NCBI GenBank assembly: GCA_964540965.1
Contig: CAZIOT010000008.1
Coordinates: 62,001 to 126,000, forward strand
Reading direction: 5' to 3'
From: JADYZU01 sp964540965
GTDB taxonomy: Bacteria; Pseudomonadota; Alphaproteobacteria; Rhodobacterales; Rhodobacteraceae
DNA length: 64,000 nucleotides
In this document: in pieces, positions 17,801 through 25,933 of the stretch
How the letters are laid out: each line of letters starts with the position of its first letter
How positions within the stretch are numbered: the stretch's first letter is position 1
Notes under the pieces: generated by a model
Seen by the model: only the letters and a program-made list of their open reading frames with translations
Told to the model about the DNA's origin: nothing
Database searches by the model: none
Position numbers and translations under genes: made by a program

Positions 17801-17955
17801 AGCCGCACGATCCGGTCATAGACCTCGCGCGCAAGAAGGCGCAGGGGCAGGCCGATGATGCCGCTGCGATGCGCCAGCATCCGTTCGATGGCGTAATGGG
17901 TCTTGCCGGTGTTGGTCGGCCCGAGGACCGCCGTCACACGCTGCGGGGTGGACAT
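14806..17955 (-). CDS. Suv3-like DExH RNA helicase with a long low-complexity tail
   Basis: A 1049-residue superfamily 2 helicase related to mitochondrial SUV3. Walker A is GPTNTGKTHY (about 12-21), the DExH box is DEIQ, and motifs V and VI are VATDAIGMGLNLDI and QIAGRAGR. A Suv3-type C-terminal region follows to about residue 790. The last 250 residues are unusual: first a Pro/Glu/Val/Ala tract with repeated PVE(T/S/A)P units, then FYTFTWRGN, then an Arg/Lys/Asp/Gly-rich basic tract ending in DPDSPFAALADLMNRK. Such basic tails often bind RNA. The ATG at 17955 is chosen because GPTNTGKT then starts at the usual distance. It is coupled by overlap to the S4 gene. Confidence 0.9.
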   Translation of the reverse strand: MSTPQRVTAVLGPTNTGKTHYAIERMLAHRSGIIGLPLRLLAREVYDRIVRLRGPSVVALVTGEERIVPDRAQYWVCTVEAMPEGMAADFLAVDEIQLCADPERGHVFTDRLLSARGLHETLFMGSETMRGAIAGLVPGAVFLKRERFSTLTWTGSKKISRIPERSAIVGFSVENVYAIAEYIRRTRGGAAVVMGALSPRTRNAQVELYQNGEVDFLVATDAIGMGLNLDIAHVAFSGLLKFDGHRLRELQPDELAQIAGRAGRYQQPGTFGVTGEAPELDEEVIAQIENHSFRPVSRLMWRNTRLQFGSVGRLIQTLEEKTHNPWLGRVRESDDLAALKALAVDAEVRARASDGASVRLLWDVCRVPDFRGISKSEHAHMLGTIFNFLHQRGEIPREWFAEQVARIDKPAGDIDTLSKRLAFIRTWTYVAQRKGWVADEYHWRAETRAVEDRLSDALHGALTQAFVDRRTSVLARRLRQKEVLVAEVNDKGEVTVEGQFVGRLEGFRFRADKAENPEELKTLRQAAVQALAPQFHLRADRFYNAPDTEIDYTEQGGLMWGEHAVGRLEKGPEALRPQVIAFVDEEAGPDVAAKVQRRLQHFIDRKIAASMESLLAVQKDETLTGLAKGFAFRLVENLGIIPRGDVAEDVKALDQEARASLRKLGVRFGQFTVFLPPLLKPAPTRLRLVLWGLAKGLDEIPAGPPPGHVTVPARRDAVPGYYAMAGYRAAGERAIRIDMLERLADILRDKDSRAGFEAQPEMLSITGLSLELFAGLMTGLGYRADKGERVKVRTPRGQAAAVAEPAVAEPVAVADPAVAEGGEPEGVPPLPAETPIPAPAEVPDAPTEVPESPVETPVETPVESPVEAPVEMPPEALAETLAETGVETAAEAPAETPAPAAAPAEMEAFYTFTWRGNRREDGARGDRRQGNRGPRRDGAAPEARGDRPQRQDRREGKREDGPRDGRPPREGQTRDEKSRDGKPREGQHHRGPKGKPQHGGKPQREDRNRPQTFEAHPPREDKRDDKRNDRRRVDPDSPFAALADLMNRK

Positions 17956-17976
17956 GGATAACACCCCGAAAGGCGG

Positions 17977-18540
17977 TCAGAGAACTTGCCCCTCAAGCGC
18001 GCGTTCCAGCCGCTCGACGGCCCCGCCTATATCGGGGTCCATCGGGTTGATGGCAAGCACCGCGCGGAAGATCTGCAACGCTTCCTCGGGCTTGCCCATT
18101 TCCTCAAGCAGGACGGCAAGGCCCTGCATGGCGCCGAAATGCCGCGGTTCCAGACGCAGGGCCTGGCCAAGATCGGCGATGGCCGGGCCGGCATCGCCCA
18201 GCATGTAAAGGGCCGTCGCCCGCAGATGCCAAGCCTGCGCAAGATCGGGATAGAAATCGATGGCGGCGGTCAGGTGCCCGACGGCGGCGGCGTAATCCTC
18301 CTTCTCGATCGCGTCCATGCCGCGTTCGATCAGAAGGTCGATGCTGGCCGAGCCGCTGCGCGACCATTCGTTGCGAATCTGTTCGGTGATCTGTTCCGCG
18401 GCGGCAGGCGATTCGGCATGGGCAAGCTGGTCGAACAATTCGTCCATGCGCGCCTGATCCGCAACCGCAGGTGCGGAAATCCAGACTGCCGCACAACCTG
18501 CCGCAACGATAGATTTGAAGAAGTGACCAAGGCGACCCAT
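17977..18540 (-). CDS. Exported tetratricopeptide-repeat protein
   Basis: A 187-residue protein with a signal peptide (about 1-25, ending AVWISAPAVA). It then has a helical region and two to three TPR units: MDAIEKEDYAAAVGHLTAAIDFYPD, AWHLRATALYMLGDAGPAIAD, and EEMGKPEEALQIFRAVLAINP, at roughly 75-165. A periplasmic scaffold role is inferred. It ends 22 bp before the helicase start and reads in the same direction, so the two may be cotranscribed. An alternative ATG at 18552 adds four residues. Confidence 0.82.
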   Translation of the reverse strand: MGRLGHFFKSIVAAGCAAVWISAPAVADQARMDELFDQLAHAESPAAAEQITEQIRNEWSRSGSASIDLLIERGMDAIEKEDYAAAVGHLTAAIDFYPDLAQAWHLRATALYMLGDAGPAIADLGQALRLEPRHFGAMQGLAVLLEEMGKPEEALQIFRAVLAINPMDPDIGGAVERLERALEGQVL

Positions 18541-18610
18541 AACCCCGACCATAGACCGGCACGGCCCGACTGCGAAGGGGCCTGCCATCACAATCGGGAA
18601 AGGACTTGCG

Positions 18611-18901
18611 ATGAGCGCGATCGTGGACGAGGCCGTGGCCACCCTGAACGCAAAACTGGGCGGGGCCGGCTTTGACGGGCTGGCGAAATTCGTGCTGAAG
18701 GGCGAAGGCGCGCTGATGCTGGATTCCACCGGCGCGCGCGCCGGCGACGAGGAGGCGGATGTGACGCTGACCGCCAGCCCCGATGTCTTCAAGTCGATGC
18801 TTGACGGCGACACCAGCCCGACCGCGGCCTTCATGACCGGGCGGCTGTCGGTCGACGGCAACATGGGTCTGGCGATGAAGCTGGCTGCCGTCCTTGCGTG
18901 A
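18611..18901 (+). CDS. SCP2 sterol-carrier-like protein
   Basis: A 96-residue protein made of one SCP2 lipid-binding domain. The family pattern is visible in DVTLTASPDVFKSMLDGDTSPTAAFMTGRLSVDGNMGLAMKLAAVL (about 50-95), quoted here in outline: the TAFMTG-K/R-VxGD segment is the hallmark. These small proteins bind fatty acyl chains or CoA esters and in bacteria often lie near lipid genes. Here the next gene is a lysophospholipase-like hydrolase whose start region overlaps its stop. Confidence 0.85.
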   Translation: MSAIVDEAVATLNAKLGGAGFDGLAKFVLKGEGALMLDSTGARAGDEEADVTLTASPDVFKSMLDGDTSPTAAFMTGRLSVDGNMGLAMKLAAVLA

Positions 18902-18914
18902 CCTTGGCGAGCAT

Positions 18915-19856
18915 ATGTCGGGCGCGGCGCCCTATTACGCCGAGGTCGCGGCAGGTCCGGCCGATGGCCGCGCCTTCTGGCTGACCACCGGCGACGGGCG
19001 GCGCATCCGCGTCGCCCGCTGGGGCGATACGGCGGAACGGGGCACCGTGCTGTTGTTCCCCGGCCGCACCGAATATGCCGAGAAGTACGGTCCGGCCGCG
19101 GCCGAGTTCCTGGCACGCGGCTATGCCACGCTTGCCGTGGACTGGCGCGGCCAGGGCCTTGCCGACCGCATCGCGCCCAATCCGCTGCAGGGCCATGTCG
19201 GGCGGTTCTCCGACTATCAGCAGGACGTGGCCGCGGTGGTGGCCTTTGCACGCGAGGCCGGCCTGCCGCAGCCCTGGTATCTCGTCGCCCATTCGATGGG
19301 CGGCGCCATCGGCCTGCGCGCGCTGTCGGACGGCCTGCCGGTGCGGGCGGCGCTGTTCACCGCGCCGATGTGGGGCATCCAGATGTCCGCCGCCCTGCGC
19401 CCGGTCGCCTGGTCCCTGTCGGCGGCCAGCCGGCCGCTGCGGTTCGGCCTTGCCTTCGCCCCCGGCCACGGCCCCGAAAGCTATGTCGCCGAGGCGGAAT
19501 TCGAGGGCAACACCCTGACCCACGACCGCGAGATGTTCGATTTCATGCGCGCGCAGGTCCGGGCCCATGCCGAATTGCTGCTGGGCGGGCCGTCGCTGGT
19601 CTGGCTGCACGAATCATTGCTCGAACTGCGGCGGCTCCAGGCCCTCGCTCCGCCGGAACTGCCGGTGGTGACGATGCTGGGCAGCGAGGAAAGCATCGTC
19701 GATTCGCGCGCGGTGCGGCGGCGCATGGCCATCTGGCCCGGCGCCACCCTGATCGAGGTGCCGGGCGCGCGTCACGAGCTGATGATGGAACGCCCCGAGG
19801 TCAGGGCGCAGGTCTTTGACACCGCGGCGGCATTGTTCCGCCGGTCGGGCGCCTGA
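18915..19856 (+). CDS. Alpha/beta hydrolase, lysophospholipase (PldB)-like
   Basis: A 313-residue alpha/beta hydrolase of the serine aminopeptidase S33/lysophospholipase group. It has the oxyanion-region FPGRTEYAEKYG (about 47-58), DWRGQG, the nucleophile elbow AHSMGG (Ser at about 126), the acid-bearing LGSEESIVDS segment, and the catalytic His in GARHELMME near the C-terminus. It probably releases fatty acids from lysophospholipid or monoacylglycerol at the inner membrane. An ATG at 18915 with GGCGAG upstream is used; an in-frame TTG at 18894 would overlap the SCP2 gene by 8 nt. Confidence 0.85.
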   Translation: MSGAAPYYAEVAAGPADGRAFWLTTGDGRRIRVARWGDTAERGTVLLFPGRTEYAEKYGPAAAEFLARGYATLAVDWRGQGLADRIAPNPLQGHVGRFSDYQQDVAAVVAFAREAGLPQPWYLVAHSMGGAIGLRALSDGLPVRAALFTAPMWGIQMSAALRPVAWSLSAASRPLRFGLAFAPGHGPESYVAEAEFEGNTLTHDREMFDFMRAQVRAHAELLLGGPSLVWLHESLLELRRLQALAPPELPVVTMLGSEESIVDSRAVRRRMAIWPGATLIEVPGARHELMMERPEVRAQVFDTAAALFRRSGA

Positions 19857-19871
19857 TGCCGGGTGCGCCGC

Positions 19872-19893
19872 GGTGGGCGATTGCCCACCCTAC
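19872..19893. repeat. Single family A repeat unit (locus 6)
   Basis: A 22-nt unit GGTGGGCGATTGCCCACC plus CTAC between convergent genes. The TAG stop codon of the minus-strand aldolase (19892-19890) lies within its conserved CCTAC end. Confidence 0.75.
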
Positions 19894-20645
19894 GGCTGCA
19901 ACCGCAGCGCCGCTGCCGCTGCCCCTGCCCGCAGGAAACCGTGGTCGGACCCGACCACGAACAGGGTGATGCCATGCGCCTGCCATTCCTGCGCCCGTTC
20001 GACATCGGGCACCCAGGTGGCATAGCATTTGCCCGCGGCCCTGGTCGCGGCGCCGATCCGCTGCAGGGCTTCGCCCAGCTCCGGCGAGCCCAGAGCCCGG
20101 CGGCCATAGCCGACCGTCAGGTCGGCCGGCCCGGCGAACAGGGCGTCGATCCCCGGCACGGCGGCGATCTCGTCCACCGCATCGACGCCTTCGGGATCCT
20201 CGATCTGCGCCACGACCACGGTTTCGGCGTCGCGGTCCAGCACCTCGGACATGGGGCGGGTGGCAAAGCCCGCCCAGCGGGTCGAGCCGGCAAAGCCGCG
20301 GCCACCGGCACCGAAATGCGCCGACCGCACGATCTCGGCCGCCATCGAGGCCGAGGTGACATGCGGCACCACCACGCCCACCGCCCCGGCGTCAAGCGCC
20401 TGCAGCACATGCACCGGGGTCGGACCGGGGATGCGCACCAGCGCCGGCAGGTCCAGCGCCCGGCACATGGCAAGGCACACATCCAGCCGCCCCCGGTCGA
20501 AGGCCACATGTTCGGCGTCGAGGCAGACGAAATCGAGGCCGGACAGCGCCAGCACCTCGATCACCGTGACTTCGGGGATCTTGACGAAAGTGCCGATTAG
20601 CTTGTCGCGCCGGGTGACCCGGGCGCGGAAGGCTGCGGTCCGCAT
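19890..20645 (-). CDS. HpcH/HpaI family class II aldolase
   Basis: A 251-residue pyruvate-type aldolase. Members cleave 4-hydroxy-2-oxo acids (HpaI, GarL) using a divalent metal. Features are GTFVKIPEVTVIEVLALSG, DFVCLDAEH (about 40-48), LVRIPGPTPVHVLQALDAGA, and the metal-ligand region VVAQIEDPEGVDAVDEI with GIDALFAGPADL. The exact substrate is unknown and no obvious pathway partner is adjacent. The ATG at 20645 has AAGGAGA 8 nt upstream. Upstream extension of the same frame is not homologous and is rejected. Confidence 0.88.
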   Translation of the reverse strand: MRTAAFRARVTRRDKLIGTFVKIPEVTVIEVLALSGLDFVCLDAEHVAFDRGRLDVCLAMCRALDLPALVRIPGPTPVHVLQALDAGAVGVVVPHVTSASMAAEIVRSAHFGAGGRGFAGSTRWAGFATRPMSEVLDRDAETVVVAQIEDPEGVDAVDEIAAVPGIDALFAGPADLTVGYGRRALGSPELGEALQRIGAATRAAGKCYATWVPDVERAQEWQAHGITLFVVGSDHGFLRAGAAAAALRLQP

Positions 20646-20783
20646 GTAGGTATCTCCTTGTGTCGGGACAGGCCACCACTTCGGCGCGCCGGGTGCAAGC
20701 CCCGTTCGGTGCATGGCCGGCCTGTGCCGGGCGCCAGACAACCGCCCCCTTCCCACAGGGCAAAGAGCCACTAGGTTCGGTCC

Positions 20784-21779
20784 ATGGATGGCGTCCTGAC
20801 CATGACGCCCGCGGGCCTTTATTGCCCGACGGGTGATTTCCACATCGACCCGTTTCGGCCGGTGCCGCGGGCGGCGATCACCCATGCCCATTCCGACCAC
20901 GCACGGGAAGGGATGGGTGCCTATCTTGCCACGCCGCTGACCGCGGCCGTCATGCGCCACCGGCTGGGGCCGGTGAAGGTGGAGCTGATCGACTATGGCG
21001 AGCCGCGGCAGATCGGCGGCGCCCGCGTCTCGTTCCATCCCGCCGGCCATGTCCCCGGATCGGCGCAGATCCGGGTCGCGGTGGCGGGCCGGGTTGCCGT
21101 AGTCTCGGGCGATTACAAGGTGGTGCCCGACGGGCTGTCGACCCCGTTCGAGCCGGTGCCGGCGCATGATTTCGTCAGCGAATGCACCTTCGGCCTGCCG
21201 GTGTTCCGCTGGCCCGATCCGGCCACGCTTGCCGCCGGGATCAACCGCTGGTGGGCGGCGAATGCCGCGGCCGGGCGGTTTTCGCTGATCGGCGCCTATG
21301 CTTTGGGCAAAGCGCAACGGGTGCTCGCCGCGCTTGACCCTGCCATCGGCCCGGTCCTGACCCATGGCGCGGTGGCCGAGGTCAATGCCGCGCTGCAAGG
21401 CGCCGGCCTGATCCTGCCCGCGACGGAACGGGTGACGCCCGAGACCGACCTTGCCCAGCGGCGCGGGGCGCTGGTCATCGCGCCGCCACAGGCGCTTTCC
21501 GACGTCTGGGCACGGCGATTTGGCGATGCGGCGACGGCCCATGCTTCGGGCTGGATGGCCTTGCGCGGCATCCGGCGGCGGCGCGGCGCCGACACCGGAT
21601 TCGTCATGTCCGACCATGCCGACTGGGACGGGCTGAACGCCGCGATCCGCGCCACCGGCGCCGAACGGGTCTTCGTCACCCACGGCTATACCGGCCCGTT
21701 CCGCCGCTGGCTGTGCGAACAGGGGCATGACGCCCATGTGCTGGGCGGCGGCATCGAGCGCGGGGAGGAAGGGGAATGA
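20784..21779 (+). CDS. Ligase-associated metallo-beta-lactamase-fold DNA exonuclease
   Basis: A 331-residue beta-CASP-like nuclease of the group encoded beside ATP-dependent DNA ligases. The metal-binding motif THAHSDHARE (HxHxDH, about 33-42) is followed by HPAGHVPGSAQI, VVSGDYK and the C-terminal SDHADW and FVTHGYT motifs. In many bacteria the cluster also includes an Lhr-type helicase and a PdeM phosphoesterase, which are not adjacent here. Its stop overlaps the start of an S26-like gene by 4 nt (ATGA), the first of two coupled junctions leading to the ligase. Confidence 0.9.
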   Translation: MDGVLTMTPAGLYCPTGDFHIDPFRPVPRAAITHAHSDHAREGMGAYLATPLTAAVMRHRLGPVKVELIDYGEPRQIGGARVSFHPAGHVPGSAQIRVAVAGRVAVVSGDYKVVPDGLSTPFEPVPAHDFVSECTFGLPVFRWPDPATLAAGINRWWAANAAAGRFSLIGAYALGKAQRVLAALDPAIGPVLTHGAVAEVNAALQGAGLILPATERVTPETDLAQRRGALVIAPPQALSDVWARRFGDAATAHASGWMALRGIRRRRGADTGFVMSDHADWDGLNAAIRATGAERVFVTHGYTGPFRRWLCEQGHDAHVLGGGIERGEEGE

Positions 21780-22432
21780 GGCTGCTGGTCCTGCTTCTTG
21801 TCCTGCTTCTGCCACGCCCGGCGATGGCATTGTGCATCTGCCCGGAATGCGCCTTTGGCCATGTGCGGCACTATCTGATGCGGTCGCAAGAGATGACCCC
21901 CACCATCCTGCCGCAGGATTGCATCGCGCTGCGGCTGCGGACGGCGGACATCCTGCTTGAACGCGGCATGATCGTCGGGGTGCAGCCGCCATGGCGCGGG
22001 CCGATCCTGATCGAGCGGATCATCGCCCTTGGCGGCGACCGCATCGCGCTGCGCGAGGGCGCGGTGATCCTGAACGGGGTACCGCTGGCGCGCAGCGCCG
22101 CCCTCGACTATCCGCTGACCTGGACGCCCGACACCCCCGTTGCCTGCCCCGAGGGCGCCTTGCGCTACGGCATCTGCCATATCCGCCGCTGGACCGAGGC
22201 GCTGCCGGACGGGCGGTCATGGCAGGTGCTGGACCTGACGGACGGGGCGCGGGGCGACGACATGGCGGAACTGCTGGTGCCGCCGGGGCATGTCTTTGTC
22301 ATGGCCGATCATCGCGACATCTCGATCGACAGCCGGCTCACCGTGGACTGGTTCGGGCTGGGCATCCTGCCGGAAACCGCCGTCGTCGGCACCTTCCATC
22401 GCTTCATCCAACAGAGGCCGCGGCCGGAATGA
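21776..22432 (+). CDS. S26 signal-peptidase-like protein lacking the catalytic Ser and Lys
   Basis: A 218-residue protein with an N-terminal hydrophobic signal or anchor (1-19) and an S26 fold. The nucleophile box of signal peptidase I (SxSMxPT) reads SQEMTPTIL, placing Glu39 where the catalytic Ser should be. The general-base box (KRxxALPGD) reads IERIIALGGD, with Glu80 in place of Lys. The structural motif near the C-terminus is kept (ADHRDISIDSR, about 177-187). Proteolysis is therefore unlikely. The gene overlaps its neighbours by 4 nt on both sides (exonuclease and ligase), so it belongs to that operon. Alignment is by eye. It could have a structural role or a shifted nucleophile. Confidence 0.75.
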   Translation: MRLLVLLLVLLLPRPAMALCICPECAFGHVRHYLMRSQEMTPTILPQDCIALRLRTADILLERGMIVGVQPPWRGPILIERIIALGGDRIALREGAVILNGVPLARSAALDYPLTWTPDTPVACPEGALRYGICHIRRWTEALPDGRSWQVLDLTDGARGDDMAELLVPPGHVFVMADHRDISIDSRLTVDWFGLGILPETAVVGTFHRFIQQRPRPE

Positions 22433-24009
22433 AAGCCTTTGCCGCGCTTTACGCCGCGCTCGACGCCTCGACACGGACCAATGACAAGGTTGCGGCGCTG
22501 GCGGAATATTTCCGCGCGGCGCCCGACCGCGACCGGCTGTGGACGCTGGCGCTGTTCACCGGGCGGCGGCCGCGCCGCACCATCACCGCCACCGCCCTGC
22601 GGCAATGGGCGGCCGAGGCGGCGGGCATTCCCGACTGGCTGTTCGAGGACAGCTATGCGGTGACCGGCGATCTGGCGGAAACCGTGGCCCTGCTGCTGCC
22701 GCCGCCCGCAGGCGACAGCGATCTGGGCCTTGCCGGCTGGATCGACCGCCTGCGCGACCTGTCGCGCGCCGACGAGACCGCTCGCAAGGCCGGCGTGCTG
22801 GCGGCCTGGGCCGTGCTGCCCGCCGAGGAGCGGTTCCTCTTCATCAAGCTGCTCACGGGGGGCTTTCGCGTGGGGGTCAGCGCGAAACTGGCCATCCGCG
22901 CGTTGGCAGAGGTGCTGGACCTGCCCGAACCCGACCTGACCCTGCGGCTGACCGGCGACTGGTCGCCCGACCGGGTGACCTGGGACAGCCTGATCGCCGG
23001 CACGGGCGACGGCGCCGCCGCGCGGCCTTATCCGTTCTTTCTGGCCCATGCGCTGGACGGGCCGCTGCCCGGCGACCCGGCGCAATGGTTCGCCGAATGG
23101 AAATGGGACGGCATCCGGGCGCAGGCGGTGCGCCGCGCGGACTGGCATCTGTGGAGCCGCGGCGACGACCTGATCACCGACCGTTTCCCCGACCTTGCCC
23201 CGCTTGCCGATTTCCTGCCGCCCGGCACGGTGCTGGACGGCGAGATCCTTGCCTGGGACGGCGCCGCCCCCCTGCCCTTTGCCCGGCTGCAATCCCGCAT
23301 CGGCCGCAAGAGCCTGACGAAAAAGGCCCTGGCCGGGGCGCCGGCGCTGTTCATGGCCTATGACCTTCTGGAACGGGACGGCCGCGACCGGCGGGCCCTG
23401 CCCTTTGCCGACCGCCGCGCCGCGCTGGACCGCCTGATCGCCGCCCTGCCCGCCACCCTGCCGCTGCGCCTGTCGCCGGCGGTGCCCTTTGTCGCCATGG
23501 CCGACCTGGCCGCCGCCCGCGCCGATGCCCCCGACCACAAGGCCGAAGGCCTGATGCTGAAACGCCGCGACAGCACCTATGGCACGGGCCGGAAAACCGG
23601 CGACTGGTGGAAATGGAAGGTCGATCCGATGACGGTCGACGCGGTGATGATCTATGCGCAGGCCGGGCACGGCCGCCGCGCCAACCTGTTCACCGATTTC
23701 ACCTTTGCCCTTCGCGACGGCGACCAGCTTGTCCCCTTTGCCAAGGCCTATTCCGGCCTGACCGATGCCGAATTCGCCGAGATCACCGATTGGGTCCGCG
23801 CCCATACGCTGCAGCGTTGGGGGCCGGTGCGGCAGGTGCCGCCGGAACAGGTGTTCGAACTGGCGTTCGAGGGGATCGCCCGATCCTCGCGCCACAAATC
23901 CGGCATCGCCCTGCGCTTTCCCCGCATCCTGCGCTGGCGGCGCGACAAGCCGGCGGCCGAGATCGACACGCTTGCGACCCTGCAGGCGCTTGCCACCGCC
24001 CGGGGCTGA
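22429..24009 (+). CDS. ATP-dependent DNA ligase
   Basis: A 526-residue ATP-dependent ligase of the type that carries an N-terminal DNA-binding domain. That domain runs from about 1 to 200 (LFIKLLTGGFRVGVS). The adenylation domain has the active-site lysine in EWKWDGIRAQ (Lys at about 225), GTVLDGEIL, FMAYDLLE, and EGLMLKRRDSTYGTGRKTGDWWKWK. The OB-fold domain ends LRFPRILRWRRDKPA. It seals nicks in DNA repair. It is translationally coupled to the S26-like gene through ATGA, and the exonuclease lies two genes upstream. Confidence 0.93.
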   Translation: MKAFAALYAALDASTRTNDKVAALAEYFRAAPDRDRLWTLALFTGRRPRRTITATALRQWAAEAAGIPDWLFEDSYAVTGDLAETVALLLPPPAGDSDLGLAGWIDRLRDLSRADETARKAGVLAAWAVLPAEERFLFIKLLTGGFRVGVSAKLAIRALAEVLDLPEPDLTLRLTGDWSPDRVTWDSLIAGTGDGAAARPYPFFLAHALDGPLPGDPAQWFAEWKWDGIRAQAVRRADWHLWSRGDDLITDRFPDLAPLADFLPPGTVLDGEILAWDGAAPLPFARLQSRIGRKSLTKKALAGAPALFMAYDLLERDGRDRRALPFADRRAALDRLIAALPATLPLRLSPAVPFVAMADLAAARADAPDHKAEGLMLKRRDSTYGTGRKTGDWWKWKVDPMTVDAVMIYAQAGHGRRANLFTDFTFALRDGDQLVPFAKAYSGLTDAEFAEITDWVRAHTLQRWGPVRQVPPEQVFELAFEGIARSSRHKSGIALRFPRILRWRRDKPAAEIDTLATLQALATARG

Positions 24010-24067
24010 CGGCTTTTCTATCGGCCGGGCCGTGCCTATCTTGGGCAGAACGAGGAAAGGGATCTTC

Positions 24068-25870
24068 ATGCGTCTGTTCGATGCCAACGCCACCGGCGGC
24101 AATTCGCTTGCCAACCTGCCCGACTGGGATCTGACCGATCTTTACGCCGCCCCCGACGCGCCCGAACTGGCCCGCGACATGGATTGGGTCGACAGCGCCT
24201 GCGCCGATTTCGCCGCGACCTATGAAGGCAAGCTCGACACCCTGGACGCCGCCGCGCTTCTGACCGCCATCGAACGCTACGAGGCGATCGACGTGGTCGC
24301 CGGGCGGATCATGTCCTTTGCCGGCCTGCGCTATTATCAGGCGACGACCGACAGCGAACGGGCGAAATTCCTGTCCGACTGTCAGGACCGGATCACCGAA
24401 GCGACGACGCCGCTGGTGTTCTGGAGCCTTGAATTCAACCGTCTTGACGACGACCATCTGGCGGCCCTGATCGCCGCCGATGCCGGCCTTGCCCGCTACA
24501 AGCCGGTGATCGACCGGATGCGGGCGATGAAGCCGCACCAGTTGTCGGACGAACTGGAACGCTTCCTGCACGACCAGTCCACCGTCGGCGCCGCCGCCTG
24601 GAACAAGCTGTTCGACGAAACCCTTGCCGGCATGATGTTCACCGTCGATGGCGAGGCCCTGAGCCTTGAGGCGACGCTGAACCTTCTGACCGAACAGGAC
24701 CGCGCCCGGCGCGAGGCGGCGACCCATGCGCTGATCGAGGGGTTCCGCAAGAACCTCAAGATCTTTGCCCGCGTCCACAACACGCTCGCCAAGGACAAGG
24801 AGATCGACGACCGCTGGCGCAAGATGCCGACGCCGCAGACCGGCCGCCATCTGGCCAATCAGGTCGAACCCGAGGTGGTGCAGGCCCTGCGCGATGCCGT
24901 GGTCGCCGCCTATCCGCGGCTGTCGCATCGCTACTACCGGCTCAAGGCGAAATGGCTGGGGCTGGACAAGCTGCAGGTCTGGGACCGCAATGCGCCCTTG
25001 CCGATCGAGGATTCGCGGCTGGTGCCCTGGGACGAGGCGGAAAAGACCGTCAAGGCCGCCTATGCCGCCTTCGATCCGCGCATGACGGCGATCCTGGACC
25101 CGTTCTTTGCCAGGGGCTGGATCGACGCCGGGGTCAAGCCGGGCAAGGCGCCCGGCGCCTTTGCCCATCCGACGGTGACGACGGTTCACCCCTATATCAT
25201 GCTGAATTACCTGGGCAAACCGCGTGACGTGATGACGCTGGCGCATGAGCTGGGCCATGGCGTCCATCAGGTGCTGGCCGCCGGTCAGGGCGAGCTTCTG
25301 TCAGCAACGCCGCTGACGCTGGCCGAAACCGCCAGCGTCTTTGGCGAGATGCTGACCTTCCGCAAGCTGCTGTCCGAGGCGCGGACCCCCGCCGAACGCA
25401 AGACCCTGCTGGCCGGCAAGGTCGAGGACATGATCAACACCGTGGTCCGCCAGATCGCCTTCTACGATTTCGAATGCAAGCTGCACGCGGCCCGGAGCGA
25501 GGGCGAACTGACGCCCGAGGACATCGGCGCGCTGTGGATGTCGGTGCAGGCGGAATCTCTGGGCGATGCCTTTGAATTCGTGGACGGCTACGACACGTTC
25601 TGGGCCTATATCCCGCATTTCGTGCATTCGCCCTTCTACGTCTATGCCTATGCCTTCGGCGACGGGCTGGTGAACGCGCTGTATGCCGCCTACGAAGAAG
25701 GCCTGCCGGGGTTCGAGGACAAGTATTTCGCCCTGCTTCAGGCCGGCGGCAGCCAGCACCACAAGACCCTGCTGGCGCCCTTCGGACTGGACGCAAGCGA
25801 CCCCGACTTCTGGGCCAAGGGGCTGTCGATGATCGAAGGCTTCATCGAGGAACTGGAACGGATGGAGTGA
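24068..25870 (+). CDS. pepF: Oligoendopeptidase F (M3 family)
   Basis: Cytoplasmic zinc peptidase of 600 residues that cleaves short peptides. The HExxH zinc motif is AHELGHGVHQ (His at about 393), with the downstream glutamate in ETASVFGEML as third ligand. The N-terminal half is the helical M3 region starting at WDLTDLYAAPDAPEL. The C-terminus holds the family FVHSPFYVYAYAFGDGLVNALY block. The ATG at 24068 follows GAGGAAAGG, 7 nt away. The upstream frame extends into the ligase region but is not coding. Confidence 0.94.
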   Translation: MRLFDANATGGNSLANLPDWDLTDLYAAPDAPELARDMDWVDSACADFAATYEGKLDTLDAAALLTAIERYEAIDVVAGRIMSFAGLRYYQATTDSERAKFLSDCQDRITEATTPLVFWSLEFNRLDDDHLAALIAADAGLARYKPVIDRMRAMKPHQLSDELERFLHDQSTVGAAAWNKLFDETLAGMMFTVDGEALSLEATLNLLTEQDRARREAATHALIEGFRKNLKIFARVHNTLAKDKEIDDRWRKMPTPQTGRHLANQVEPEVVQALRDAVVAAYPRLSHRYYRLKAKWLGLDKLQVWDRNAPLPIEDSRLVPWDEAEKTVKAAYAAFDPRMTAILDPFFARGWIDAGVKPGKAPGAFAHPTVTTVHPYIMLNYLGKPRDVMTLAHELGHGVHQVLAAGQGELLSATPLTLAETASVFGEMLTFRKLLSEARTPAERKTLLAGKVEDMINTVVRQIAFYDFECKLHAARSEGELTPEDIGALWMSVQAESLGDAFEFVDGYDTFWAYIPHFVHSPFYVYAYAFGDGLVNALYAAYEEGLPGFEDKYFALLQAGGSQHHKTLLAPFGLDASDPDFWAKGLSMIEGFIEELERME

Positions 25871-25933
25871 CGCCACGTCCCGTTTCCCCTTCGACCCCGC
25901 CGCGCTAGGCTGGCGGCAGGACGCGGAGGGGAC

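Noticed and set aside
14908..17961. Open frame of about 1000 codons opposite the Suv3-like helicase
   Set aside because: Antisense shadow of a gene with all helicase motifs; low-complexity composition and no ribosome-binding site.
19890..21992. Aldolase gene extended upstream to a 700-codon frame
   Set aside because: The extra part is antisense to the exonuclease gene and shows no homology; the ATG at 20645 has a good ribosome-binding site and the family N-terminus.
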